64,000 nt of DNA from Halomontanus rarus (GTDB taxonomy: Archaea > Halobacteriota > Halobacteria > Halobacteriales > Natrialbaceae), in the NCBI RefSeq assembly GCF_017357405.1, contig NZ_CP071597.1:3534001-3598000 (forward strand). Reading direction: 5' to 3'. The stretch's first letter is position 1; each line of letters begins with the position of its first letter. The translations under genes and the position numbers were made by a program. Of this stretch, positions 45,718 to 54,211 are shown in pieces. Below the pieces are notes generated by a model. The model had not been told where the DNA came from. It was given only the letters and a program-made list of their open reading frames with translations, and searched no databases.

Positions 45718-47946
45718 CTACTGGAAGCCGATCCGACTGCCGCGGCGACCGGTTCCCGGTTCGGTCGTCGCCCCGCCTTTGAAGTCTTCTTTGATCTGTT
45801 CGTAGTAGTCGAGGATGTCGTCGGTAATCGTCGGTCGGACGTTCTCCATCGCCTTTCGGAAGTGGCGCATCTCGACGATGTTGGCCTCGTGATCCTCTCG
45901 CAGGGCCTCGATCGCCGCTTCGCGAGCGATCGACTCGAGGTCGGAGCCGACGTAGCCGTCGGTGATCTCGGCGATCTCACGCAGGCTGACGTCGGAGGCC
46001 AGCGGCGTGTCTTCGGTGTGGATCTCGAGGATCCGTTCGCGACCGTCGGTGTCGGGTTCACCGATCATCACCAGCCGGTCGAACCGCCCCGAGCGCAGCA
46101 GTGCGGGATCGATCATGTCCGGGCGATTCGTGGCGCCGATCACCATCACGTCGCCCATGTCCTCGAGGCCGTCGAGTTCGGTCAGCAGCTGGTTGACGAC
46201 GCGCTCGCTGACGTTGGAGCCGACCTCTCCGCCCCGGCCCGGTGCCAGGGAGTCGAGTTCGTCGAAGAAGATCACCGTCGGCGAGACCTGCCGCGCTTTG
46301 CGGAAGGTCTGACGGATGGCTTTCTCGGACTCGCCAACCCACTTGCTGAGCAGCTGCGGGCCACGAACCGAGATGAAGTTGGCGTTGGTCTCGTTCGCCA
46401 CAGCCTTGGCCATCAACGTCTTCCCGGTTCCGGGTGGCCCGTAGAGGAGGACGCCGGCCGGCGGGTCGATTCCGAGCCGGTCGAATCGCTCGGCGTTGTT
46501 CAGCGGCCACTCGACGGACTCCTGGACCTGATCTTTGGCGTCGTGGAGGCCACCGACGTCGTCCCAGGAGATCTTGGGCAACTCGACGAGTACCTCCCGC
46601 ATCGCCGAGGGCTCGACCTCGTTGAGCGCACCGCGGAAGTCCTCGCGCTTGACGATCATCCGGTCGATGAGACTCGGCGGGATGTCCTCCTCGTCGAGAT
46701 CGATTTCCGGTAAGTAACGCCGGAGCGCCTTCATCGCCGCCTCTTTGGTGAGCGACTCGATGTCGGCGCCCACGAAGCCGTGGGTCTCGTCGGCTAAATG
46801 CGAGAGGCTGACGTCGTCCGACAGCGGCATCCCGCGGGTGTGAATCTGGAGGATTTCCTCGCGACCGACTTCGTCCGGGACGCCGATCTCGATCTCGCGG
46901 TCGAACCGGCCGGGTCGACGAAGCGCGGGGTCGACCGAGTCCACCCTGTTGGTTGCCGCGATGACGATGACCTGTCCGCGGGCCTCGAGGCCGTCCATCA
47001 TCGTCAGCAACTGGGCGACGACGCGTCGTTCGACCTCGCCGGTGACGTCCTCGCGTTTGGGTGCGATGGAGTCGAGTTCGTCGATGAAGATGATCGCCGG
47101 CGACTCCTCGCTCGCGTCCTCGAAGATCTCACGTAACTGCTGTTCGGACTCCCCGTAGTACTTCGAGATGATTTCCGGGCCCGCGATGGAGAAGAAACTC
47201 GCGGAGGTCTCGTTGGCGACGGCTTTCGCGAGCAGCGTCTTCCCGGTGCCAGGCGGCCCGTGAAGCAAGACACCCTGTGGCGGCTCGATCCCCAACTTCT
47301 TGAAGATCTGCGGGTGTTTCATCGGCAGCTCGACCATCTCGCGGACGCGCTGGATCTCGCCCTGGAGACCGCCGATATCCTCGTACGTGATTCCACCTCC
47401 GGTCTTCTCGAAGCCGGAGATCGGCTCCTCGCGGAGTTCGACGTCGGTATCCTCAGTGATGAGCACCACGCCCTCGGGTTCGGTCTCGACGGCGATCAGC
47501 GGAATCGCCTGCCCCGGGGACCGCATGAAGGGGTGGTTCGTCGAGGACATGACAGGGACGATGTCACGGCCGACGACCGGCCGTTTGAGGATCTGGCGTT
47601 TGACCATGCCGGCGGCGTCGGAACCGAACTGCACCGACGCCTCCTCCGGCGGAGCGAGGACCAATTTGTCGGCTTTCGTGGCTTCCGCTTTGCGGATCGT
47701 AACGCGTTCGCCGATCCCCACGTCGGCGTTCTGACGGGTGAACCCGTCGATGCGGACTGTATCGGTGTTCCAGTCCTGTCGGTCTGCACGCCACACCTTC
47801 GCGGCGGTGGTGTCGGCACCTTCTATTTCGATGATGTCGCCCGGACTCAGCTTCAGGTGCAAGAGCGTGTCCGGGTCGAGACGGGCGATTCCACGACCCG
47901 AATCGTTCGGGTACGCTTTTGCGACCTCCAGTTGGACTTCGTTCAT
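45718..47946 (-). CDS. cdc48: CDC48/VAT-family AAA+ ATPase
   Basis: 742 residues. An N-terminal double-psi barrel substrate-binding domain (ESSFR region [17 protein letters not shown] to about residue 180) is followed by two AAA modules. Each has Walker A GPPGTGKT, Walker B ([16 protein letters not shown]) and an Arg finger. It unfolds proteins, in archaea often for the proteasome. The C-terminus is a Gly/Arg-rich tail ending in IGFQ. Size and layout match haloarchaeal CdcH-type proteins. Confidence 0.96.
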   Translation of the reverse strand: MNEVQLEVAKAYPNDSGRGIARLDPDTLLHLKLSPGDIIEIEGADTTAAKVWRADRQDWNTDTVRIDGFTRQNADVGIGERVTIRKAEATKADKLVLAPPEEASVQFGSDAAGMVKRQILKRPVVGRDIVPVMSSTNHPFMRSPGQAIPLIAVETEPEGVVLITEDTDVELREEPISGFEKTGGGITYEDIGGLQGEIQRVREMVELPMKHPQIFKKLGIEPPQGVLLHGPPGTGKTLLAKAVANETSASFFSIAGPEIISKYYGESEQQLREIFEDASEESPAIIFIDELDSIAPKREDVTGEVERRVVAQLLTMMDGLEARGQVIVIAATNRVDSVDPALRRPGRFDREIEIGVPDEVGREEILQIHTRGMPLSDDVSLSHLADETHGFVGADIESLTKEAAMKALRRYLPEIDLDEEDIPPSLIDRMIVKREDFRGALNEVEPSAMREVLVELPKISWDDVGGLHDAKDQVQESVEWPLNNAERFDRLGIDPPAGVLLYGPPGTGKTLMAKAVANETNANFISVRGPQLLSKWVGESEKAIRQTFRKARQVSPTVIFFDELDSLAPGRGGEVGSNVSERVVNQLLTELDGLEDMGDVMVIGATNRPDMIDPALLRSGRFDRLVMIGEPDTDGRERILEIHTEDTPLASDVSLREIAEITDGYVGSDLESIAREAAIEALREDHEANIVEMRHFRKAMENVRPTITDDILDYYEQIKEDFKGGATTEPGTGRRGSRIGFQ

Positions 47947-48147
47947 AATTACAGATGGACGGCGATGTCTGTTTCTCCGACTCGTGTTCGGATAGGTTTT
48001 TTGCTACGGTGAGTCGAACTCACTGTGCTAGTCTGTACCATATATTCCTCGGACAGGGAGCTACATAGATGTACCGGCACCGGCGATGTCGGCTGTTTTT
48101 CGGGCGAAGTAGCGGGGTTTTTGGCGATCCGCCCCTCCCTCGTATAC

Positions 48148-49578
48148 ATGCGACTACTGGCGTTCGACGGGCACACGGGTGCGAGTGGCGACATGATCCT
48201 CGGGGCGCTCCTCGCTGCTGGCGCCGACCCGTCGGTTCTGGCCCCCGTCGAGGACGCACTCGAGTGTGAGTACGCGATCGATTCGACGACGAAGTGCGCG
48301 ATAGCGGCGACGACCGTCGACGTGTTGTTGACCGGTGCGGCGAGTGAGGCTGAGGGCGAAGAAGCGGACGACGGTGCGAATACTGGTACGAACGGTCACG
48401 ATCACGGCCACGACCACACCCACGGTGATCACGATCACGATCACGACCACGACCATACTCACGGTGATCACGACCGCGAGGACCACGTCCACGCCGAGGG
48501 TCACGGCCCACACCGCAGCTACCGCGAGGTCGTCGACCTCGTCGAGGACTTAGACCTCGAGCCCGACATCGAACGCGACGCGCTCGCCGTCTTCGAACTG
48601 CTCGGTGAGGCCGAAGCCGCCGTCCACGGCACCGACCTCGAGGAGACCCACTTTCACGAGGTCGGCGCGGACGACGCGATCGCGGACATCGTCGGCGCGA
48701 CGCTGCTGATCGCCGATCTCGAGCCCGATCGAATCGTGACCACGCCGCTCTCGACCGGCGGCGGGACGGTCTCGATGAGCCACGGCGAGTATCCCGTTCC
48801 GACGCCCGCGGTCGTCGAGATCGCCGAGCAAGCGGACTGGTCGCTTCGTGGCGGCCCCGATGGGATCGGGACTGAGTTACTCACGCCGACAGGCGCGGCG
48901 ATTCTGGCACATTTCGCCGACGGCGTCGGTTCGGTGCCGCCGCTTTCGCTCGAGGGGTCAGGTTACGGGGCCGGAGGATACGACTTCGAGGACCGACCGA
49001 ACGTGGTGCGCGTCCTCGTGGGATTGGCGGATTCCGACGGCGCGAGCGAGCGTGAGCGTGAGCGCGAGTGTGAGCGGGTGACGACCGAGCCCGAAAGCCA
49101 CGACGGGACCGGCTCCCTGGTTCGCGACGACATCACCGTCCTCGAGACGAACCTCGACGACGCGACGCCGGAAGTGCTGGGCGGACTCCACGACACGCTC
49201 ACGGACGCGGGCGCACGGGACGTCTCCATCGTGCCGATGACGATGAAGAAATCGCGACCGGGTCACCTCGTGAAGGTACTCTGTAAACCCGCAGACAGCC
49301 AGCGTGTCGCCCGCCGACTCGCCGAAGAGACCGGAACCCTCGGCGTTCGAGAGACGGGCGCGACTCACCGGTGGATCGCCCAGCGGGAGTTCGAGACGGT
49401 GACCCTCGAGGTCGACGGCGATAGCTACGACGTCGACGTGAAGATCGCGAGCGACAGCGAGGGTGAGGTGTACGACGTGAGCGCAGAGTACGACGACGCC
49501 GCGGCGGTGGCTGCGGCGACTGGGCAGTCGGTGCGGTCGATTATTCGGCGAGCGGAGGCAGCAGCTGAGGGTAGCTGA
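48148..49578 (+). CDS. larC: LarC-type nickel-insertion / pyridinium-dithiocarboxylate mononucleotide protein
   Basis: 476 residues starting MRLLAFDGHTGASGDMILGALL, the LarC N-terminus. Residues about 70-120 are a His-Asp-rich metal-binding stretch with about 25 His. The later ETNLDDATPEVLGGL and MTMKKSRPGHLVKVLC blocks are the C-terminal domain. LarC uses CTP to insert nickel into the cofactor of lactate racemase-type enzymes. In some bacteria the gene is split by programmed frameshifting; here it is one frame. No larA, larB or larE is in the window. Confidence 0.9.
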   Translation: MRLLAFDGHTGASGDMILGALLAAGADPSVLAPVEDALECEYAIDSTTKCAIAATTVDVLLTGAASEAEGEEADDGANTGTNGHDHGHDHTHGDHDHDHDHDHTHGDHDREDHVHAEGHGPHRSYREVVDLVEDLDLEPDIERDALAVFELLGEAEAAVHGTDLEETHFHEVGADDAIADIVGATLLIADLEPDRIVTTPLSTGGGTVSMSHGEYPVPTPAVVEIAEQADWSLRGGPDGIGTELLTPTGAAILAHFADGVGSVPPLSLEGSGYGAGGYDFEDRPNVVRVLVGLADSDGASERERERECERVTTEPESHDGTGSLVRDDITVLETNLDDATPEVLGGLHDTLTDAGARDVSIVPMTMKKSRPGHLVKVLCKPADSQRVARRLAEETGTLGVRETGATHRWIAQREFETVTLEVDGDSYDVDVKIASDSEGEVYDVSAEYDDAAAVAAATGQSVRSIIRRAEAAAEGS

Positions 49579-49684
49579 TATCTCGACCAGCACGTTCGGC
49601 GAGCCGCGGGGTCCTTCGTCGCTCGCGCTCTCCGACGAAGTACGGCAAAAAATATGGCACAGCTGCTCGACGTTCTGACGTCAG

Positions 49685-50107
49685 TTAGAGTCCGCCGAGG
49701 AAGCCGCCGTTGAAGAGGTCGTCGTCGAGGTCCAAGTCGAAGTCGAGGTCGATGCCGGTCGCATCGTTGTCGGCGTAGTTCGCGGCAACTGCGTTCGTGT
49801 CTTCGACGTTGGCGGCGTTAGACTGGTCGACGTCCTGTCCCTGAACCGCGACCGTCGTCGCTTCGCTCTTGTCCGAGCTACTGTACGACGTGGCGCTCTG
49901 GACCTGCGCGTTGTTGTTCTCCTGATTGACCTCTATGTTGTTTTCAGCCTCGGCCTCCTGTTCGTTCTCTACTTCCGCGTTTCCGATATCGATCTCAGTG
50001 TCGTTACCGACACTGATATCCTGCGCTGCGGCTGTTCCAGCGAACCCCATGAACATGAGGCCCCCGACTAGTGCGACTGTCATTACGAGCGTCAGTGTCC
50101 GTTTCAT
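49685..50107 (-). CDS. Secreted Q/N-rich protein, partner of the divergent repeat protein
   Basis: 140 residues. A clean Sec signal peptide (basic MKR, hydrophobic core, cleavage after AGTAAA) is followed by an Asn/Glu/Gln-rich mature part (residues 40-70) and QGQDVDQSNAANV (about 89-101). The latter shares QDVDQ-N with the repeats of the divergent 515-residue protein. The C-terminus, LDFDLDLDDDLFNGGFLGGL, is acidic then Gly/Phe-rich. GGAG lies about 8 nt before the ATG, so translation uses a Shine-Dalgarno site. A minor fibre subunit or nucleator is my inference. Confidence 0.72.
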   Translation of the reverse strand: MKRTLTLVMTVALVGGLMFMGFAGTAAAQDISVGNDTEIDIGNAEVENEQEAEAENNIEVNQENNNAQVQSATSYSSSDKSEATTVAVQGQDVDQSNAANVEDTNAVAANYADNDATGIDLDFDLDLDDDLFNGGFLGGL

Positions 50108-50664
50108 AGTTGCTCTCCAGCAGGGCGTTTTGGCGACCCCACTGCAACCGTGTGACCGCCAGCGACCGATATGAATCCGCCCAACGGTTACAGGATAAGC
50201 TCAAAACTGTCATTCACACAATGTGATTGTTTCGACCATAGGATATTACTTATGCTGATACGAATTGGAAGCACCAATGTCAACAACAGTATGAATGCCG
50301 CAAGACCGAATCACTAAGACGAATGGCTATCCGCCATATCCGTGAGTTTCCGTCGCTGCTTTTCGGTTTTGGCACTCGTTTCGCTTTCGTAACCGACTGC
50401 TACTGCGCGTACAGTAGAACTGACATTAAATCACTGACACGAGTGTCGGCGTAGTTATAATTTTGGCGCATTTATTCAACCGAGAAACTCGCGTATTCTC
50501 ACCGTTCCATCTCGCAGCTGCCAGATTACGCTTAGTACGCGCTGTGTGATTCACCCCAATCGGTCAATAACAATACCCGAATCCGAGGAACGAATTTTCG
50601 CCGCGAACAGTAGTAGAAACAAAAGACACTCACGGCACAAATCAAACGACTACAGACTTACACA
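50108..50664. other. 557-bp divergent intergenic region
   Basis: It separates the two secreted repeat proteins, and is AT-richer than the genes. It should hold both promoters: AAACAAAAGA at 50617-50626 may be the BRE/TATA of the right-hand gene, TTTTGAGCTTATCC (minus strand, 50189-50202) that of the left-hand gene. No RNA gene or clear palindrome seen. Confidence 0.4.
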
Positions 50665-52212
50665 ATGACGATACGATCACAGCTCACGACAGTTTTCCTC
50701 GTCGGGATGCTCGTTGTCTCGCTAACCGCGTTCGTTCCCGCGGCTGCGAGTCAAGAGTCCTCCGACAACGGCGTACAGACACTCGAGAACGGCGACGCAC
50801 TCTACCTCTCGTTCGGTGCCGACCTCGAGGACATGAGCCTCGAGGAGTACGTGCAAGCCCACGCGTCGGACGACCTCGAGCAGGACTCGGTCGCGGAGAT
50901 TATCCAGTATCAGGACGTCGATCAGGTCAACATCAACACGCAGGAGGGCGCGACCTCCGTTTCGATCGACGGCGGCGAGGCGACCGCGATTCAGGAAGCC
51001 AGCCAGTACAACGACAACGACCAGTCCGCCGAGGCGGACGCGACCAACGAAGCTCGGGAGGATCGGTTCGAGAACGTCGGCGAGGTCTACATCCTGCTCG
51101 GGAACGGCGACGATCAGTCGTTCGACGGCTGGGCCGTGATGGACGAGGACAAGGATGCCGGCGACAGTGACAGCGTCTCCCAGGCCGCCGTCGCGACGGT
51201 CAGCCAGTACCAGGAGGTCGACCAGCTCAACTACAACAACCAGAGTACGGCGATCGCGATCGCAGAAAACGGCAGTGAGGCGATCGCACTCCAGCAGAGC
51301 GAACAGTACAACGAGAACCTCCAGCAAGGTGTTGCGAACGCGACGAACGTCTACGCGGACGACACCGACGGCGACAAGAAAAAGAAGAAAGCCGACGGCG
51401 TCAGTGGCACGCAGTACGCGGAGGCGAGCGTCGAGCAGGCGCAGAACGTCTCCCAGACGAACATCAACGAGCAGGGCGCTGCGGTGGCGATCGCCATCGG
51501 CGAGGACAGTACCGCCACGGCGATTCAGGTCACCGACCAGACGAACCTCAACACCCAGTACGGGAGCGCCGACGCGGCGAACGTCATCGGCCAGCTGGGC
51601 GGCATGAACGCGGTCTCCGCGGTCACCGACGGTGAAAGCGACGTTCTGACGACCGACAGCGAGACGAAACCCCACACGCACGACAAGAAAGCCAAGAAGA
51701 AAGGCGACGACGACGGTGATGCTCAGTACTCGGAGGCCAGCGTGACCCAGTACCAGAGCGTCGAGCAGGTCAACATCAACATGCAGAACATGGCTGTCGC
51801 GATCGCGACCGACGGGAGCGAAGCGTCGGCGGTCCAGATGTCCACGCAGGAGAACTACAACGCCCAGGTCGGTGCCGCCAGCGCTGCGAACGTCGCTGGA
51901 GACGGCATCGAAGGTGAAGTGTACACCGACCGCACGACGCTGACGGTCGGCGGCGATAACGTCACCGACAACCAGCGGTTCTCCTTCGATTACGACGGCA
52001 ACAGCGAGCAGCTGAACGACGTCGACCAGTACACCAGCGCGATGATCGAACAGGTCCAGTACGTCCAGCAGCTCAACCTCAACGAACAGCACGCCGCGAT
52101 CGCAGTCGCAGAGAACGGCGGCGAAGCCAGTTCGATGCAAATCAGCATGCAGACGAACGAAAACTACCAGTTCGCGTCGGCAGACGCGGAAACGATCGCC
52201 CTCGCCTGCTAA
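50665..52212 (+). CDS. Secreted curlin-like repeat protein
   Basis: 515 residues. A Sec signal (cleavage near AAASQ, residue 29-30) is followed by five copies of an about 50-residue repeat at roughly 76-128, 176-228, 254-307, 358-409 and 458-510. Each copy follows V-x-Q-x-Q-x-V-x-Q-x-N-x-N-x-Q, then AxAIAxxGxEAxAxQ and a second QxNxNxQxGxAxAxN. The regular spacing of Gln, Asn, Ala and Gly recalls the strand-loop-strand units of curlin CsgA. Linkers of 30-50 residues are acidic or Lys-rich (GDKKKKKADG, DKKAKKKG). It ends in a single Cys (LAC). Export and self-assembly into a beta-solenoid or amyloid fibre are inferred. Confidence 0.75.
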   Translation: MTIRSQLTTVFLVGMLVVSLTAFVPAAASQESSDNGVQTLENGDALYLSFGADLEDMSLEEYVQAHASDDLEQDSVAEIIQYQDVDQVNINTQEGATSVSIDGGEATAIQEASQYNDNDQSAEADATNEAREDRFENVGEVYILLGNGDDQSFDGWAVMDEDKDAGDSDSVSQAAVATVSQYQEVDQLNYNNQSTAIAIAENGSEAIALQQSEQYNENLQQGVANATNVYADDTDGDKKKKKADGVSGTQYAEASVEQAQNVSQTNINEQGAAVAIAIGEDSTATAIQVTDQTNLNTQYGSADAANVIGQLGGMNAVSAVTDGESDVLTTDSETKPHTHDKKAKKKGDDDGDAQYSEASVTQYQSVEQVNINMQNMAVAIATDGSEASAVQMSTQENYNAQVGAASAANVAGDGIEGEVYTDRTTLTVGGDNVTDNQRFSFDYDGNSEQLNDVDQYTSAMIEQVQYVQQLNLNEQHAAIAVAENGGEASSMQISMQTNENYQFASADAETIALAC

Positions 52213-52458
52213 CCGTCTTCGACCGCAGATCGCACTGTTTCGGTGCGTATTGACGATTCGTTTCTTTCTTCCACCCCTGCCTCCTCGAGGATTTTACCGG
52301 CCAGTGCCGACAGTCCGACAGTGTCCGATCTAACAGTGAATCACGCTCGAGAGACCCGAACGAGGACGTCACTTCGTGGCCACGACGCACGTTCAAGGAG
52401 CCGGGCGTCGTCTCGTGTCCACGCCTCCCCAACCGACGGAGCCCTCCGCGAGACTGAA

Positions 52459-53244
52459 TCAAGACGGCGGGGAGTCATCGCGCTCGGCGTCGTCCGTGAC
52501 TCCGTCGCCCGATCCGTTCCGATGTTCCGCGAGCGCCTCCTCGACGGTCAACTCCCCCGCTGCGACCCGCCGGGCGAGCACCTCGTCGATCGCCCGGTTC
52601 GTCTCGCTCCGTTCGCGCGACCGATCCTTGATCACCTGTAACTCGCCCGCCGTCGGCTCGATCTCTCGATTCTCGACGACGTCTCCCTCGAGCCGGGCGA
52701 TATTGACCGCCGCGAGCACGTCACCCATCCCTCGAGCGCCCGTTCCCAGATACGGCGTCGTACCCGTCTCGTCGACGAGTTCGACCCGGACGTCCTCGAG
52801 CTCGTTGACCAGTTTGGCGCTCTCGAGGCGGGAGCCGTCGCCGATACGGACGACGGGATCGGTCGCGTCGGCGACCTCCCGTTGGATGACGTCGATGGCG
52901 TCGCCGATGGGGACCTGAAAGCCAGCCACGACCATCTCACCGGCGCAGACGGCGATGCCGGGGCGACGACCCGGATCGACGCCGACGATGGTTCGGCCGC
53001 CCTCGCCGCGGAGCGCGGCGAGCGCCTGCTCTGCGGCTCGGCGCGGGGCGTCGGGTTCGGCGACGATCGTCGTCACGGGCTCGTCATCGAAGACGTCGGC
53101 GTCGTCCTCGCCGGTCACGACGACGGCCGTCGCGTCCGGGAGGTCCTCGTCGACCTCGATCGTGGTGAACGTCACACCGCGATCTCGGAGCTCGTTGACG
53201 ACGCCGTGGTACAGTTCGAAGTCGGAAGTTGCGACGACGATCAC
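52459..53244 (-). CDS. RuvC-like (RNase H fold) protein next to radB
   Basis: 261 residues from a GTG start. The first 85 residues form an alpha/beta domain (VIVVATSDFELYHGVV). Then comes IVGVDPGRRPGIAV, the first strand of a RuvC/RNase-H-like fold with its Asp, followed by VRIGDGSRLESAKLV and the Glu/Asp-containing VRVELVDETGTTPY. It is head-to-head with radB (about 110 bp), suggesting a role in recombination or repair. No activity is established for this family that I know of. Confidence 0.78.
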   Translation of the reverse strand: MIVVATSDFELYHGVVNELRDRGVTFTTIEVDEDLPDATAVVVTGEDDADVFDDEPVTTIVAEPDAPRRAAEQALAALRGEGGRTIVGVDPGRRPGIAVCAGEMVVAGFQVPIGDAIDVIQREVADATDPVVRIGDGSRLESAKLVNELEDVRVELVDETGTTPYLGTGARGMGDVLAAVNIARLEGDVVENREIEPTAGELQVIKDRSRERSETNRAIDEVLARRVAAGELTVEEALAEHRNGSGDGVTDDAERDDSPPS

Positions 53245-53356
53245 GGGCGTCCTTGGATCGGGAGTCGAATAAACGTGACCGACGAGCGGTGTCGGCATCG
53301 GTGCGCTCGAGCGCCTGTTCCGGGGGCTTTTTGGCCGGTTGCTCCCAACGTCACCT

Positions 53357-54058
53357 GTGAACGACGAGGCGATTCCGACCGGCTGTCCGCCGGTCGACGA
53401 GTTACTCGGCGGGGGGTTCGAGCGCGGAACCGTCACACAGCTGTACGGTCCGCCCGCGGCGGGCAAGACGAACCTCGCGTTGAGCGGCGCCGTCGAAGCC
53501 GCGGCGGCGGGCGGCACCGCCGTCTTCATCGACACCGAGGGCGTCTCCGTGGATCGCTTCGAACAATTGCTCGCCGCTCGCACCGACGACATCGACGACG
53601 TCGCCGCCCGAATCGTCGTCGAGGACGCACTGGACTTCGAGGAACAAGCCGAGGCGGTCCGCGACGCCGAGGAGTTCGCCGAGCGGGCCGATCTGATCGT
53701 CCTCGACAGTGCGACCGGGTTCTACCGACTCGAGCGCGGTGAAGACGGGGCCGAAGGTGACGCCCTGCGTGCGGTCACCCGACAGGTGACCCACCTGCTC
53801 TCGCTCGCGCGCAAACACGACCTCGCGGTCGTCGTCACCAACCAGGTGTTCGCCGACCCGGACTCCGATCGAACCCGCCCGCTCGGCGGCAACACGTTCG
53901 AGCACTGGACTGGCGCCGTCCTCCGAATCGAGCGGTTCCGCGGCGGGAACCGGCGGGCGACCCTCGAGAAACACCGCTCGAAACCCGCCGGTGAGTCGGT
54001 CCAGTTCCGGATCACCGAGCGCGGACTCGAGGGAACCGACGAGACGGCACAGTTCTAG
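53357..54058 (+). CDS. radB: DNA repair and recombination protein RadB
   Basis: 233 residues. It is a RecA core without the N-terminal HhH domain of RadA: Walker A GPPAAGKT, Walker B LIVLDSATG, and loop regions HLLSLARKHDLAVVVTNQVF. Length and lack of an N-terminal domain identify RadB, a RadA paralogue that assists recombination. The start is a GTG (VNDEAIPTG). Confidence 0.94.
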   Translation: MNDEAIPTGCPPVDELLGGGFERGTVTQLYGPPAAGKTNLALSGAVEAAAAGGTAVFIDTEGVSVDRFEQLLAARTDDIDDVAARIVVEDALDFEEQAEAVRDAEEFAERADLIVLDSATGFYRLERGEDGAEGDALRAVTRQVTHLLSLARKHDLAVVVTNQVFADPDSDRTRPLGGNTFEHWTGAVLRIERFRGGNRRATLEKHRSKPAGESVQFRITERGLEGTDETAQF

Positions 54059-54211
54059 GGTCGGTTCGTCACGGACTCGTGTGGATCCTGAGACGTCGAA
54101 ACGTCGAGATGCCCTTCTGACGCCGGTTCGGACTCGACTCGAGTTCAAGTTCGAGTTTGGGCTCTGGTTCGAACTCTCGTCCGGACCCGACCCGGACTCT
54201 AAATCGACCTC

